Positions 53,284 to 62,425 of a stretch of 64,000 nucleotides of DNA are shown here, one piece after another (position 1 is the first letter of the stretch; every line of letters begins with the position of its first letter). The stretch spans positions 1 to 64,000 of the forward strand of contig CANOCU010000001.1 of the NCBI GenBank assembly GCA_947564645.1, read 5' to 3'. This DNA comes from an uncultured Lachnospiraceae bacterium. GTDB lineage: Bacteria; Bacillota; Clostridia; Lachnospirales; Lachnospiraceae. Both the position numbers and the translations under genes were made by a program. Under the pieces are notes generated by a model that did not search any database, was not told the DNA's origin, and worked only from the letters and a program-made list of their open reading frames with translations.

Positions 53284-54273
53284 TCAGTTGCATTTGTCAA
53301 TATGATGACAGGCTGCAAAATGCCCTTTTTCCAGTTCGCGCCATTCAGGCGTCTGTGCCGCGCACTGTTCATCCGCATAGGGACATCTGGTGCGGAAACG
53401 GCATCCGGAAGGCGGATTTAAGGGACTTGGCACATCTCCCTCCAGTACGATACGCTTACTGTCTCTGGCCGCTTTCGGGTCTGCCACAGGGATCGCCGAG
53501 ATCAGGCTCTTCGTGTAAGGGTGTAACGGCCTGGTGATCAGCTCATAGCTGTCCGCCAGTTCCACCATCCTGCCCAAATACATCACGCCGATCCGGTTGG
53601 AGATATGCTTCACCGCCGAAAGGTCATGGGCGATAAACAGATAAGTCAGCCCCATCTCCGCCTGCAGATCCTCAAACATATTGATCACCTGCGCCTGGAT
53701 CGACACGTCAAGCGCCGAAATCGGCTCGTCACAGACGATAAATTCCGGCTTTACCGCCAGCGCCCTGGCGATGCCCACACGTTGTCTCTGTCCTCCGGAG
53801 AACTCGTGGGGATAGCGGTTCGCATGTTCGGAATTTAGCCCCACGCGCCGCAGCATCTCGATGATGATCTCGTATCTTTCCTGCTTGTTCGACGCTATTT
53901 TATGCACGTCGATGGCCTCTCCCACGATATCGCCGATGGTCATACGGGGATCCAGGCTGGCATAAGGATCCTGGAACACGATCTGCATCTTCTTCCGGTA
54001 GGGAAGCATGGCCGCATACTGCTTCTTCTCCACATCGAAGATCACCTCATTATCATACAGGAAGCGCCCCCCCGTTGGCTCATAAAGCCGCAGGAGCGTC
54101 CGTCCCGTAGTCGTCTTGCCGCAGCCCGATTCTCCTACCAGGCCGAGCGTCTCTCCCCTGTCTATGGTAAAGGAGACATCGTCCACCGCCTGAATATATT
54201 TCTTATGCTTTCCGAAACCGCCGCCCGGAAAATACTGGCGTAAATGTTCCACCTGCACTAATTTCTCACTCAT
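53284..54273 (-). CDS. oppF: Oligopeptide ABC ATPase OppF
   Basis: 329 residues. Walker [10 protein letters not shown], signature FSGGQRQRV, Walker [14 protein letters not shown], and the C-terminal Opp/Dpp cluster [17 protein letters not shown]. Overlaps the oppD 3' end by eight bases. Works with OppD as the heterodimeric motor. Confidence 0.96.
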   Translation of the reverse strand: MSEKLVQVEHLRQYFPGGGFGKHKKYIQAVDDVSFTIDRGETLGLVGESGCGKTTTGRTLLRLYEPTGGRFLYDNEVIFDVEKKQYAAMLPYRKKMQIVFQDPYASLDPRMTIGDIVGEAIDVHKIASNKQERYEIIIEMLRRVGLNSEHANRYPHEFSGGQRQRVGIARALAVKPEFIVCDEPISALDVSIQAQVINMFEDLQAEMGLTYLFIAHDLSAVKHISNRIGVMYLGRMVELADSYELITRPLHPYTKSLISAIPVADPKAARDSKRIVLEGDVPSPLNPPSGCRFRTRCPYADEQCAAQTPEWRELEKGHFAACHHIDKCN

Positions 54274-55279
54274 TTGCGGCTCCTTTCTCCTGCTTTGCCT
54301 CCATCTCTTCTTTCTGGTTCAGCCAGCACTGGGTATAATGGACCCTGCCGAAATGGGTCACCGGAGGCATTTCCCGCAGACAGATCTTCATGCAGGAATC
54401 ACACCGGGGTGCAAAAGGACATCCCGCAGGAGGATTGAGCATATCCACCGGCGTCCCTTCTATGGGTACCAGCCTTTCATGCTCTTTTGTGTCCAGCTTG
54501 GGAATCGACCGGATCAGCCCCTTTGTATATTCGTGCTTTGGTGAGTAGAAAATATCATCCGCGGTGCCGTACTCCACGATCTTACCCGCATACATGACCG
54601 CGATCCGCTCGCACATGCTGGCCACCACACCCAGATCGTGGGTGATCATGATGATTGCCATCCCCAGTTTATCTTTCAGCTCCATCATCAGCTCTAAGAT
54701 CTGGGCCTGAATGGTCACATCCAGCGCCGTGGTCGGCTCATCCGCGATCAGAAGCTTCGGCTCACAGGCCAGGGCGATGGCGATCATCACCCTCTGGCGC
54801 ATACCGCCGGACAGCTCATGGGGATACTGCCGCAGCCGCTTCTCCGGCTCGTTGATGCCTACCAGCTCCAGAAGCTCCCTGGCACGTTCTTTCGCCTGCG
54901 CCCGGTTCTTGTCCGTATGCAGGAACACGGCCTCCATGATCTGATTCCCTATCGTATAAACGGGGTTTAAGCTCGTCATCGGGTCCTGGAAGATAATGGA
55001 CACCTCATTACCCCGGATTTTGCGCATTTCCTTATCCGACATCGTCTCGATCTGATGCCCGTTGAAATAAAGGCTGCCGTCGATCAGCTTACCCGGGTGG
55101 GCGGTCAGCCCCATCAGGCTGTAAGCCGTTACGGATTTCCCGGAACCGCTCTCTCCCACGATCCCCAGCACCTCTCCCTCCCGCATATGGATCGAGACAT
55201 CATTGAGCGCTTTTACCTCACCGGCCGGCGTGAAGAAAGAAAGCCGTTCATTTTTGATATCAACAAGATATTCCGACAT
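54266..55279 (-). CDS. oppD: Oligopeptide ABC ATPase OppD
   Basis: 337 residues. Walker [10 protein letters not shown], signature LSGGMRQRV, Walker [14 protein letters not shown], and the C-terminal cysteine-rich segment [18 protein letters not shown]. Ends within oppF start; standard order B-C-D-F. Confidence 0.96.
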   Translation of the reverse strand: MSEYLVDIKNERLSFFTPAGEVKALNDVSIHMREGEVLGIVGESGSGKSVTAYSLMGLTAHPGKLIDGSLYFNGHQIETMSDKEMRKIRGNEVSIIFQDPMTSLNPVYTIGNQIMEAVFLHTDKNRAQAKERARELLELVGINEPEKRLRQYPHELSGGMRQRVMIAIALACEPKLLIADEPTTALDVTIQAQILELMMELKDKLGMAIIMITHDLGVVASMCERIAVMYAGKIVEYGTADDIFYSPKHEYTKGLIRSIPKLDTKEHERLVPIEGTPVDMLNPPAGCPFAPRCDSCMKICLREMPPVTHFGRVHYTQCWLNQKEEMEAKQEKGAANE

Positions 55280-55297
55280 AGTCCCAAACCGCCTTTC

Positions 55298-56344
55298 CTA
55301 GTGTTTTAATTTCGGGTCAAACGCATCCCTGAGTCCGTCGCCCAACAGGTTAAAGCTTAAGATGATCAGACTGATCAGCCCTGCCGGGACAAATAGCAGG
55401 TACGGATAGGTATTGAAACCATTTAAGGCGTCACTGGCAAGACTTCCCAGGGAAGGCAGCGGCACCGCCACCCCCATGCCCAGAAAGCTTAAGAAACTCT
55501 CCGTGAAAATGGACGAGGGAATCTGCAGCGTCGTCGTCACAATCAGAATACCGATGCAGTTTGTCAGAAGGTGCCTGCGGATGATCTTACCGTTGCTCAC
55601 GCCCATCGCTCTCGCCGCCGTAACAAATTCGCTCTCCTTGAGCGTCAGGATCTGGCTTCGCACCATACGGGACATGCCGACCCAGTAAAGCAGTGCGAAT
55701 ACGATGAAGATACTGATCAGGTTCTGACCTACGATCCCGACCCAGCCAAACCCCGGCTCGTTCTTTAACGCGTTAAGCGGCGCTTTTAAGGCAAAGGACA
55801 GAAGAACGATCAGCAGGATATCCGGTATCGTATAGATGATATCCACGATACGCATCATGATCAGATCCACCTTCCCGCCGAAGAAAGCGGCGATAGATCC
55901 ATATACCGAACCGATCACCAGGATGATGGCCGTCGCGATCAGACCGACCACCAGGGAGATCCGGCTTCCCATCATCACACGGATGGCATAGTCGCGTCCC
56001 ATCTTATCCGTCCCGAAGATATGCGGAAACACTTTCTCGCCCGCAGCGATCCGCTCCTGCTCCGCCTCGGAATACTCCATAGGCGCCAGATGGTTGGCTC
56101 CCTTGAACTGTTCTTTGTAGGAATAAGGATAGAACATAGGCACGATAAAAGAGAAAATCATAACCAATATAATGACGATCAGGCTTACCATGGCCACCTT
56201 GTTCTTCACCAGACGGCGCATACCGTCCTTCCAGAAGCTGACACTCTCGCGCATGATAACCTGGCTCTGCTTCTCCTCCTCGGTAGCCGGAAGGAAATCC
56301 TCCGGACTTAAGTTTAACTGAAAACTTAACGGGTTCTGTTTCAT
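55298..56344 (-). CDS. oppC: Oligopeptide ABC permease OppC
   Basis: 348 residues with the characteristic extended N-terminus, six helices and the EAA loop AARAMGVSNGKIIRRHLLTN. The ATG at 56344 follows GGAGGTTAGAG; a longer frame to 56383 is less well supported. Directly downstream of oppB. Confidence 0.95.
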   Translation of the reverse strand: MKQNPLSFQLNLSPEDFLPATEEEKQSQVIMRESVSFWKDGMRRLVKNKVAMVSLIVIILVMIFSFIVPMFYPYSYKEQFKGANHLAPMEYSEAEQERIAAGEKVFPHIFGTDKMGRDYAIRVMMGSRISLVVGLIATAIILVIGSVYGSIAAFFGGKVDLIMMRIVDIIYTIPDILLIVLLSFALKAPLNALKNEPGFGWVGIVGQNLISIFIVFALLYWVGMSRMVRSQILTLKESEFVTAARAMGVSNGKIIRRHLLTNCIGILIVTTTLQIPSSIFTESFLSFLGMGVAVPLPSLGSLASDALNGFNTYPYLLFVPAGLISLIILSFNLLGDGLRDAFDPKLKH

Positions 56345-56384
56345 CTCTAACCTCCATACACAGATGCATAGTACCTGACTCACG

Positions 56385-57302
56385 TTATTTTAATTTGATA
56401 CGAGGGTCAACAATCTTGTATATAATATCTACGATCACATTCATGATAATGATCAAAGTCGCCAGGAAAATGGTGGTGCCCATGATCAAAGTATAATCGC
56501 GTCCGCCGATGGCGCCGATAAACTCTCCGCCCAGACCGGGAATGACGAAGATCTTCTCCACCACAAAGCTGCCCGTCACCGTGTAGGCAAGCATGGGGCC
56601 AACATAAGTTACCACCGGCAGAATTGCGTTCCGCATCGCATGTTTAAACAGGATCCAGAACCCTGACACACCCTTGGCCTTCGCCGTGCGCATATAGTCC
56701 TGCCCCAGCACGTCTAACATGGAAGAGCGCATCAGTCTCATTATGTAAGCCGTCGGATAGAAAGAAAGTGCGATCACCGGCATGATATAATGCTGCCAGC
56801 TCCTAAGTCCCATGGTCGGAAGCAGTTTCAGATTCACACCCAGCACATACATAAGCAGCGTACAGACCACAAAGCTTGGCACCGCGATCCCGCAAGTCGA
56901 GACGACACTGATCAGACTGTCCAGAAATTTTCCTCGTTTCAGGGCCGCCATACACCCCAGCGGAACTCCCAGACATAGGGCCACAAGTACGGAGATTCCG
57001 CCCACTCTTGCCGATACCGGGAATTTCATCTTGATGATAGACATCACGGTACGTCCTCTCTGCTTCAAGCTGTCCCCGAAATCGCCGTGCAGGGCGTCCG
57101 TCATATAGGTCACATATCTTTGCATCAGGGGTTTATCCAGGCCGTATTTCGCCTCGAGAGCGGCGGTGGCCTGCGGACTGATCGCCTTCTCGGAAAGGAA
57201 GGGTCCGCCGGGAACCATGTTCATCAGAAAGAAAGTCAGGGTTGCGACCGCCCATATGGTCACGATCCCCAGGATCACTCGTTTCGCCACATACTTTAAC
57301 AT
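56385..57302 (-). CDS. oppB: Oligopeptide ABC permease OppB
   Basis: 305 residues, MLKYVAKRVILGIVTIW start, six helices and EAA loop AKAKGVSGFWILFKHAMRN. First gene of the operon, with AAGGAGACTTTAGC before ATG 57302. A hairpin lies directly ahead of the ribosome site. Confidence 0.95.
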   Translation of the reverse strand: MLKYVAKRVILGIVTIWAVATLTFFLMNMVPGGPFLSEKAISPQATAALEAKYGLDKPLMQRYVTYMTDALHGDFGDSLKQRGRTVMSIIKMKFPVSARVGGISVLVALCLGVPLGCMAALKRGKFLDSLISVVSTCGIAVPSFVVCTLLMYVLGVNLKLLPTMGLRSWQHYIMPVIALSFYPTAYIMRLMRSSMLDVLGQDYMRTAKAKGVSGFWILFKHAMRNAILPVVTYVGPMLAYTVTGSFVVEKIFVIPGLGGEFIGAIGGRDYTLIMGTTIFLATLIIIMNVIVDIIYKIVDPRIKLK

Positions 57303-57325
57303 GCTAAAGTCTCCTTCTTAAATAA

Positions 57326-57355
57326 ATAGAAAGCCTGCTCGATCATGCTTTCTAT
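57326..57355 (-). promoter_or_regulatory. Leader hairpin before oppB
   Basis: Perfect 9-bp arms ATAGAAAGC (57326-57334) / GCTTTCTAT (57347-57355), 12-base loop, followed by TTATTTAAG and then the oppB ribosome site. It could be a processing, stabilising or attenuation element in the ~190-nt opp leader. Confidence 0.4.
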
Positions 57356-57501
57356 GCCATATCTTCCACTATCGCACTCTCACATATCTCACAAAGACTG
57401 CACAGGAAACCGCGCCCGCAAAGCGCTGTTCCTGCGGCAAAAGGAAAGGAACCACAGTGTTCGTCCAGAGCAACACTATCGTCCCTCCAAAAATCCCTAC
57501 T

Positions 57502-57531
57502 ATATTAGCAGAAAAGGAATTATTTTGTCAA
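57502..57531 (-). promoter_or_regulatory. Promoter of the opp operon
   Basis: -35 TTGACA (57531-57526), 18 bases, -10 TAATAT (57507-57502). Implies a leader of about 190 nt. Confidence 0.7.
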
Positions 57532-57660
57532 GTGTTTTTAAAATAATTTTCTATTTACGGCGGCTTTACGCCAAAACCTTATGCCGGCTATAGACAAAAA
57601 CCGCAGATGTAAGGTACGATAACAATACTGAATAACAACAATCTATGAAGGAGGCATAAT

Positions 57661-58191
57661 ATGAGCAATGTGATCGAAACAATCAAGAAGAGAAGTTCCA
57701 CGAGAGGATACACCGCCGAGGCTCTGACGGACGAACAACTTAAGACCCTGCTCCATGCCGGACTGCAGGCGCCCACGGCAGCCAACAAACAGGAGATCCA
57801 TTTCACGGTACTGAAAGGCGACCACCCGGTCCTGGCGGAACTGGAGGCAGAGAAGAACCGCCTGCGCGGTCTTACGGCATTGGAGCATAATTTCTATTAT
57901 GAAGCGCCCGTAGTAGTCATTTTAAGCGCCGACAGCTCTTATAAATGGAGTCCCTTAGACGCCGGCATCGCCGTGGAGAACATGGCGCTGGCCGCGGAAG
58001 ACTTAGGCCTTGGCAATCTGATCATCGGCTGTATCTACGATGCTCTCAGAGGCGAGAGGAAAGAGTATTTCTCCAAGGCACTGCAATTCCCTGAGAATTA
58101 CGAATATGAGATTGCCATCGCCTTCGGCCACAAGGCAGTCACCAAAGAACCCCATACCTACGATGCGGACGCACAGATCACTTACCTGTAA
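57661..58191 (+). CDS. Nitroreductase-family FMN oxidoreductase
   Basis: 176 residues. Starts MSNVIETIKKRSSTRGY, the FMN-binding arginine-serine motif of the family; the C-terminal GHKAVTKEPH segment completes the FMN site. Uses NAD(P)H to reduce nitro or quinone-like compounds; the true substrate is unknown. AAGGAGGCATAAT precedes the ATG. Monocistronic, divergent from the opp operon. Confidence 0.9.
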   Translation: MSNVIETIKKRSSTRGYTAEALTDEQLKTLLHAGLQAPTAANKQEIHFTVLKGDHPVLAELEAEKNRLRGLTALEHNFYYEAPVVVILSADSSYKWSPLDAGIAVENMALAAEDLGLGNLIIGCIYDALRGERKEYFSKALQFPENYEYEIAIAFGHKAVTKEPHTYDADAQITYL

Positions 58192-58209
58192 CGTCACATC
58201 CGTCCCGGG

Positions 58210-58236
58210 AAGGACTGCCTCACTGAAGCAGTCCTT
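58210..58236. terminator. Hairpin after the nitroreductase and pepT genes
   Basis: AAGGACTGC (58210-58218) / GCAGTCCTT (58228-58236) with a nine-base loop, between the two convergent stops. No clear T-run, so termination is weak or hairpin-only. Confidence 0.55.
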
Positions 58237-58262
58237 CAAACACCTCTCCTTTCGCCGCTTCC

Positions 58263-59483
58263 CTACCGCTGCGCGATCTTCACAAGCAGCTTTACGATCA
58301 TCTCCATCTCGTCGATGCAGGCATATTCGTATTTGCCATGGGCGTTACCGCCGCCGGTGCACAAGTTCGGGCAGGGCAGCCCCATATAGGATAGCCTGCT
58401 GCCATCCGTACCGCCTCTGATCGGCGATACGACCGGCTCCACGCCAAGCTGTACCATGGCCTCCTTCGCCTGCTCCACAATGAACATATGCTCTGCCAGC
58501 ACTTCCCGCATATTATAGTAAGAATCCTTCATGTCGATCCGGAAGGTTCCCTCGCCGTACCTTTCATTCAGAAAACTGCCGATCCGCAGGAAATTCTCCT
58601 TCTTCTGTTCAAATTTCTGCCTGTCATGATCCCGGATGATATAATCCGCCGTCGCTTCCTCCACCGTCCCCTGCAGGGAATCCAGATGATAAAAGCCTTC
58701 ATAGCCGCAGGTGTACATGGGATTTTCCGCCACCGGAAGCATGGACTGAAATTCCTGTGCCATCAGGATGGCATTGCGCATCTTATCCTTGGCCGATCCG
58801 GGGTGTACACTCCTGCCATGTACGGTCAGTTTGGCTCCTGCCGCATTGAAATTCTCGTATTCCAGTTCACCCAGCCTACCGCCATCCACCGTATAGGCAT
58901 AGTCGGCGCCGAAAAGCTTCACGTCAAAATGGTCAGCACCGGCTCCCACCTCTTCGTCCGGCGTAAAGCCGACCCGTATCTTACCATGAGAAACTTCCGG
59001 ATGCTGCAGCAGATATTCCGCCATCGCCATGATCTCCGCCACACCCGCCTTATCGTCCGCGCCAAGCAGGGTGGTACCGTCGGTCACGATCATCCGCTTG
59101 CCCTTATACGATATCAGTTCCGGGAAATCCACGGTGCGCATAACCACCTGCTTCTCCGCATTCAATACGATATCTTCTCCGTCATAGTCCTCTATGATCC
59201 GCGGCTTCACCCCGGCTCCGGTCACCGCCGGAGAGGTATCCATATGAGCGATAAACCCCATGACCGGAGCATCCTCATGTCCGACAGACGCCGGTATGGA
59301 AGCATACACATAGCAATGCTCTCTGTCATATGTGATCTCTTCCGCTCCCATCTCCCTCAGTTCCTTCTCCAGAAGTGCAGCCAGATCATGCTGCTTCATC
59401 GTGGAGGGTGTGGACCCACTGCCCTCCGATGACTCCGTGTCAATCTGTACATACGTCAGAAATTTCTCGATCACTCTTTCCAT
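58263..59483 (-). CDS. pepT: Peptidase T (tripeptide aminopeptidase)
   Basis: 406-residue M20 zinc peptidase that removes N-terminal residues from tripeptides. Metal ligands His80 and Asp82 in HMDTSP, the LLGADDKAGV bridging Asp, catalytic FTPDEEVG, and HPGSAK. Soluble. The opp importer sits nearby on the same strand, so the two plausibly act in series on imported peptides. Confidence 0.96.
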   Translation of the reverse strand: MERVIEKFLTYVQIDTESSEGSGSTPSTMKQHDLAALLEKELREMGAEEITYDREHCYVYASIPASVGHEDAPVMGFIAHMDTSPAVTGAGVKPRIIEDYDGEDIVLNAEKQVVMRTVDFPELISYKGKRMIVTDGTTLLGADDKAGVAEIMAMAEYLLQHPEVSHGKIRVGFTPDEEVGAGADHFDVKLFGADYAYTVDGGRLGELEYENFNAAGAKLTVHGRSVHPGSAKDKMRNAILMAQEFQSMLPVAENPMYTCGYEGFYHLDSLQGTVEEATADYIIRDHDRQKFEQKKENFLRIGSFLNERYGEGTFRIDMKDSYYNMREVLAEHMFIVEQAKEAMVQLGVEPVVSPIRGGTDGSRLSYMGLPCPNLCTGGGNAHGKYEYACIDEMEMIVKLLVKIAQR

Positions 59484-59520
59484 TTATCATACTCCTTTCT
59501 TCCTTTTCTTCCGTTTCGGA

Positions 59521-60177
59521 TCAAAGCCCCATCTTCCCCAGGATCCCATCCGCACTGACTCCCGGATGCGTCAGATACAGACGGCAGATCTGCTTTGCCA
59601 GTTCCTTGTCGATACCATGCCGGGCGGCAATCTCCTCAACGGATCTTCCTTTATCCGTATCCTGCATTACGGCCTGTACCACCTTTTTCATCCCCCGGAC
59701 GTTGATGCCTGCTTTCTTTGTCTGGTGGGCGATCTCCACCTTTTTCACCCGGAAGGAAGCGTTCTCCCCAATCTCCAGTATGGCAAAGGTGATCGGTTGG
59801 GTAAACCTCCTGGGGCCACAGCTTCCGGGATTTAGAATAAGCTGCCGGCCATTTTGTTTTTCCTCATATTTATGAGAATGCCCATAAATGATGACATCCA
59901 TCCCCTCCGTGTCTTTCGGAAGATGCTTCTTATTGTGGACCACGAAAAAACGTACCCCATACAGTTCCATCGACAGCGTCTCCGGCAGCTTACTGGCCCA
60001 ATCCCTGTCATTATTGCCACGCACTGCCAAAGTCGGAGCAATCTTATCCAAAGCCCGCAGGATCTCCGGCTTATTGATATCGCCTCCATGCAGGATCTTT
60101 TCACAGCCCTGCAGTCCCTCTGCCACCTCCGGGCGCAGCAATCCATGCGTATCCGAAATAATTCCTATCCTGTGCAA
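59521..60177 (-). CDS. Calcineurin-like metallophosphoesterase with C-terminal HTH-like extension
   Basis: 218 residues. First ~150 are the YfcE/MJ0936 phosphodiesterase fold: Asp9 and His11 (ISDTHG), Asp33 (HGGDINKP), RGNNDR and YGHSHK metal and phosphate-site motifs. Residues 160-218 form a helical extension (IAARHGIDKELAKQICRLYLTHP) that resembles a small DNA- or protein-binding domain; not usual for the family. Between pepT and the deacetylase, on one operon. Substrate unknown. Confidence 0.85.
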   Translation of the reverse strand: MHRIGIISDTHGLLRPEVAEGLQGCEKILHGGDINKPEILRALDKIAPTLAVRGNNDRDWASKLPETLSMELYGVRFFVVHNKKHLPKDTEGMDVIIYGHSHKYEEKQNGRQLILNPGSCGPRRFTQPITFAILEIGENASFRVKKVEIAHQTKKAGINVRGMKKVVQAVMQDTDKGRSVEEIAARHGIDKELAKQICRLYLTHPGVSADGILGKMGL

Positions 60178-60213
60178 ATGATCCTCCTTTCTGCAGCCCG
60201 GCCCCGGCCGGCA

Positions 60214-61203
60214 TTAGGTCAGGTCCGAAAGCGGCCGGAACGTATAGCCCATCTCCTCCCACTTCGTCAGCAACTCATCCAGAATCTCCCCATTGGTCTG
60301 CGACGTATTGTGCAGCAGCACTATGGCTCCCGGATGCACCCGTGTAGTGAGCTTGTCAAAAGCCTCCTCATGACTGGGCTGCTTGTCCGTATCCCAGTCC
60401 ACATAGGCAAGGCTCCAGAAGATCGTCCGATAGCCCATCTCCTGCGCCATCTTCAGATTCTCCACATTGCACTTTCCCTGGGGAGGCCGGTAATAAGTTG
60501 AAAGTTCCTCACCGGTGACCTCCCGGAAAAGCGCCGCCACATCATCCAGCTCTTTCCGGAAAGTCTCCTGATCTAAGATCGTGGGCATATCCAGATGGTG
60601 ATAGGTATGATTACCCACCGCATGACCCTCCGCCACCATACGTTTCACCAGATCAGGCGCCGTCTCCAGATAATGCCCTACCACGAAAAAGGCAGCCTGC
60701 ACGTCATGTTTCTTAAGCGCATCCAGGATCGGCTCCGTATTGCCGTTCTCATAACCACAGTCAAAGGTGAGATAGATCACTTTCTCCGTGTCCTCACCCA
60801 CATACCAGGCGTCGTACCATGCCAGATCCTCTGCCGATGCATTTCCGACCGGCTGCGTCCCCGGTTCCCCGAAACCAAGGCCCCAGTCCTCGGAAGCAAG
60901 CGTAAGCTCCCAGCCCTCCGGCGGTTCTTTCTTCTCTTCTTCCACCTTTTGTTCTTCTTCCGTCCTTTGCTCTTCTTCCGCCCCTTGTTCTTCTTCCTCC
61001 TGTACCGCCGCATCTTCCTGTCCGTCCGGCAGGACCGAAGGCTCCTCCCTGCCTTCTTCAGGCTGCTGCTCTTCCTTCCTGTCTACGCTCTGCCCTGCAC
61101 TGTCCGTTTGCCCGGTATCACCGGCACCGCATCCTGTCAGCAGGACAGACAGCACGGCAAGCACACATAGCTGCTGTGGCAGTCTTCTTTTCTTTTGTAT
61201 CAT
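60214..61203 (-). CDS. Polysaccharide deacetylase lipoprotein (PdaA-like)
   Basis: 329 residues from ATG 61203 (AAGGAG upstream). Lipobox LLTGC (Cys25), a Glu/Gln-rich linker (about 45-95), then a NodB-type domain with Asp148 in TFDCGYEN, ligands His199 and His203 in GNHTYHH, and the YRPPQGK active-site loop. The TFDCGYEN variant is characteristic of the PdaA group, which deacetylates cortex-type or vegetative peptidoglycan. Directly downstream of the BlaI gene, so control by BlaI is likely. Confidence 0.9.
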   Translation of the reverse strand: MIQKKRRLPQQLCVLAVLSVLLTGCGAGDTGQTDSAGQSVDRKEEQQPEEGREEPSVLPDGQEDAAVQEEEEQGAEEEQRTEEEQKVEEEKKEPPEGWELTLASEDWGLGFGEPGTQPVGNASAEDLAWYDAWYVGEDTEKVIYLTFDCGYENGNTEPILDALKKHDVQAAFFVVGHYLETAPDLVKRMVAEGHAVGNHTYHHLDMPTILDQETFRKELDDVAALFREVTGEELSTYYRPPQGKCNVENLKMAQEMGYRTIFWSLAYVDWDTDKQPSHEEAFDKLTTRVHPGAIVLLHNTSQTNGEILDELLTKWEEMGYTFRPLSDLT

Positions 61204-61244
61204 ATCCCGGATCTCCTTCACAAATTCTCTTAGCATGATGGGGT

Positions 61245-61634
61245 TTACTTTCTATACTTCTTCACACTCCCACGCTTCGCGCTGATATAATCCTCCAGTT
61301 CCTGTAAGTCTTCCTCTGTCAGGCTGTTACCGTCATAGAGCGCCGCCAGAAAGTTTCTGGCCGAATTCTGGTAAATACGTTTCAGAATGCTTCTGCTCTC
61401 CGCCTGCATATAGCTGTCCTTATCGATCAATGCGATATAGACATTATTCTTCCCTGACTTCTTCACTTCAAGAAATCCCTTTTCCTGTAGTCTTGAGAGA
61501 AAAGAGAGCACCGTCGTTGGCGACAGTTTCCTGTCTTTCTTCATCCGCTCTTCGATCTCCAGCCTTGTGACCGGTTTATCCCAGTCCCATATGATCATCA
61601 TGATTTCCAGTTCCGAATCCGGTAAACGCTTCAT
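61245..61634 (-). CDS. BlaI/MecI/CopY-family repressor
   Basis: 129 residues. N-terminal winged helix MKRLPDSELEIMMIIWDW and SPTTVLSFLSRLQEKGFLEVKK, plus a helical dimerisation tail. In the family, a BlaR1-type protease cleaves it in response to beta-lactams; no BlaR1 gene is visible here. It heads the operon with the deacetylase, phosphoesterase and pepT, and a 12-bp dyad upstream may be its own operator. GAGGAGG precedes the ATG. Confidence 0.92.
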   Translation of the reverse strand: MKRLPDSELEIMMIIWDWDKPVTRLEIEERMKKDRKLSPTTVLSFLSRLQEKGFLEVKKSGKNNVYIALIDKDSYMQAESRSILKRIYQNSARNFLAALYDGNSLTEEDLQELEDYISAKRGSVKKYRK

Positions 61635-61670
61635 TGATCACCCTCCTCTCGTCTTGGAAAATACGTTCGA

Positions 61671-61706
61671 CAAGTGCAGAATATATTATCTATCATTCTA
61701 CGCTTG
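61671..61706 (-). promoter_or_regulatory. Dyad upstream of blaI, candidate operator
   Basis: Plus-strand CAAGTGCAGAAT (61671-61682) and ATTCTACGCTTG (61695-61706) form an inverted repeat (10 of 12 pairs) with a 12-base AT-rich centre where the divergent promoters would sit. BlaI operators are usually TACA/TGTA dyads; the match to that consensus is partial. Confidence 0.5.
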
Positions 61707-61846
61707 CCGAAAAGTAATGTCAATATCCTCTCCGGCATCTTCTTCGCATGGATTCCTGCCGGGCGGATCTTTGCAGTGCATCCCCGGATGTATACGAAGC
61801 GCTCATCTGCATATACTTCCAATAAAACAGGAAGCGAGGTAACTGC

Positions 61847-62365
61847 ATGAAACAACTGAAAATTTATACGATCATCGGAATCTTTTTTGTCTTCCTTACC
61901 GGAACGCTTTCCCATTTCGTATATGACTGGAGTAAACATAACAGCATTGTAGGCCTTTTTGCACCGGTCAGCGAATCCGTCTGGGAGCATATGAAGCTTC
62001 TGTACTTTCCCATGCTCCTGTACTCCCTTTTTGTGATCTTCAAACTTAATCAAAACCGCTCCTGTATCGCTTCTTCCTTCTTTTTCGGAATCCTGACCGG
62101 CACACTGCTCATTCCGGTATTTTTTTATGGTTATATTGTCGTTCTTGGCAAAGATGTATTGATTCTGGATCTGCTCACTTTTATGCTAAGCATTGTGATC
62201 GCCTTTTTTCTTGCCTACAGGCTGACTCTGTCCTGCAGCCTGCAATCATATACTGTTTTATTGTGCAGTCTCGTATGTATTCTCGGAATATGCTTTGTCC
62301 TGTTTACCTACCATCCGCCGGATCTGGAGATTTTTACACCGCCGCACCACCAAAATCTTCAATAA
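61847..62365 (+). CDS. DUF6512-type membrane protein
   Basis: 172 residues, five to six hydrophobic segments, with SHFVYDWSKHNSIVGLFAPV and SESVWEHMK near the N-terminus. The family is known to me only by sequence; no function is established. ATG 61847 follows AGCGAGG. Divergent from blaI, and might share its operator. Confidence 0.75.
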   Translation: MKQLKIYTIIGIFFVFLTGTLSHFVYDWSKHNSIVGLFAPVSESVWEHMKLLYFPMLLYSLFVIFKLNQNRSCIASSFFFGILTGTLLIPVFFYGYIVVLGKDVLILDLLTFMLSIVIAFFLAYRLTLSCSLQSYTVLLCSLVCILGICFVLFTYHPPDLEIFTPPHHQNLQ

Positions 62366-62425
62366 CCTTTTCCGTTTCCCGGCATAAAATAGAAACAAAC
62401 CACATAGGATTATAGGTTACTCATT

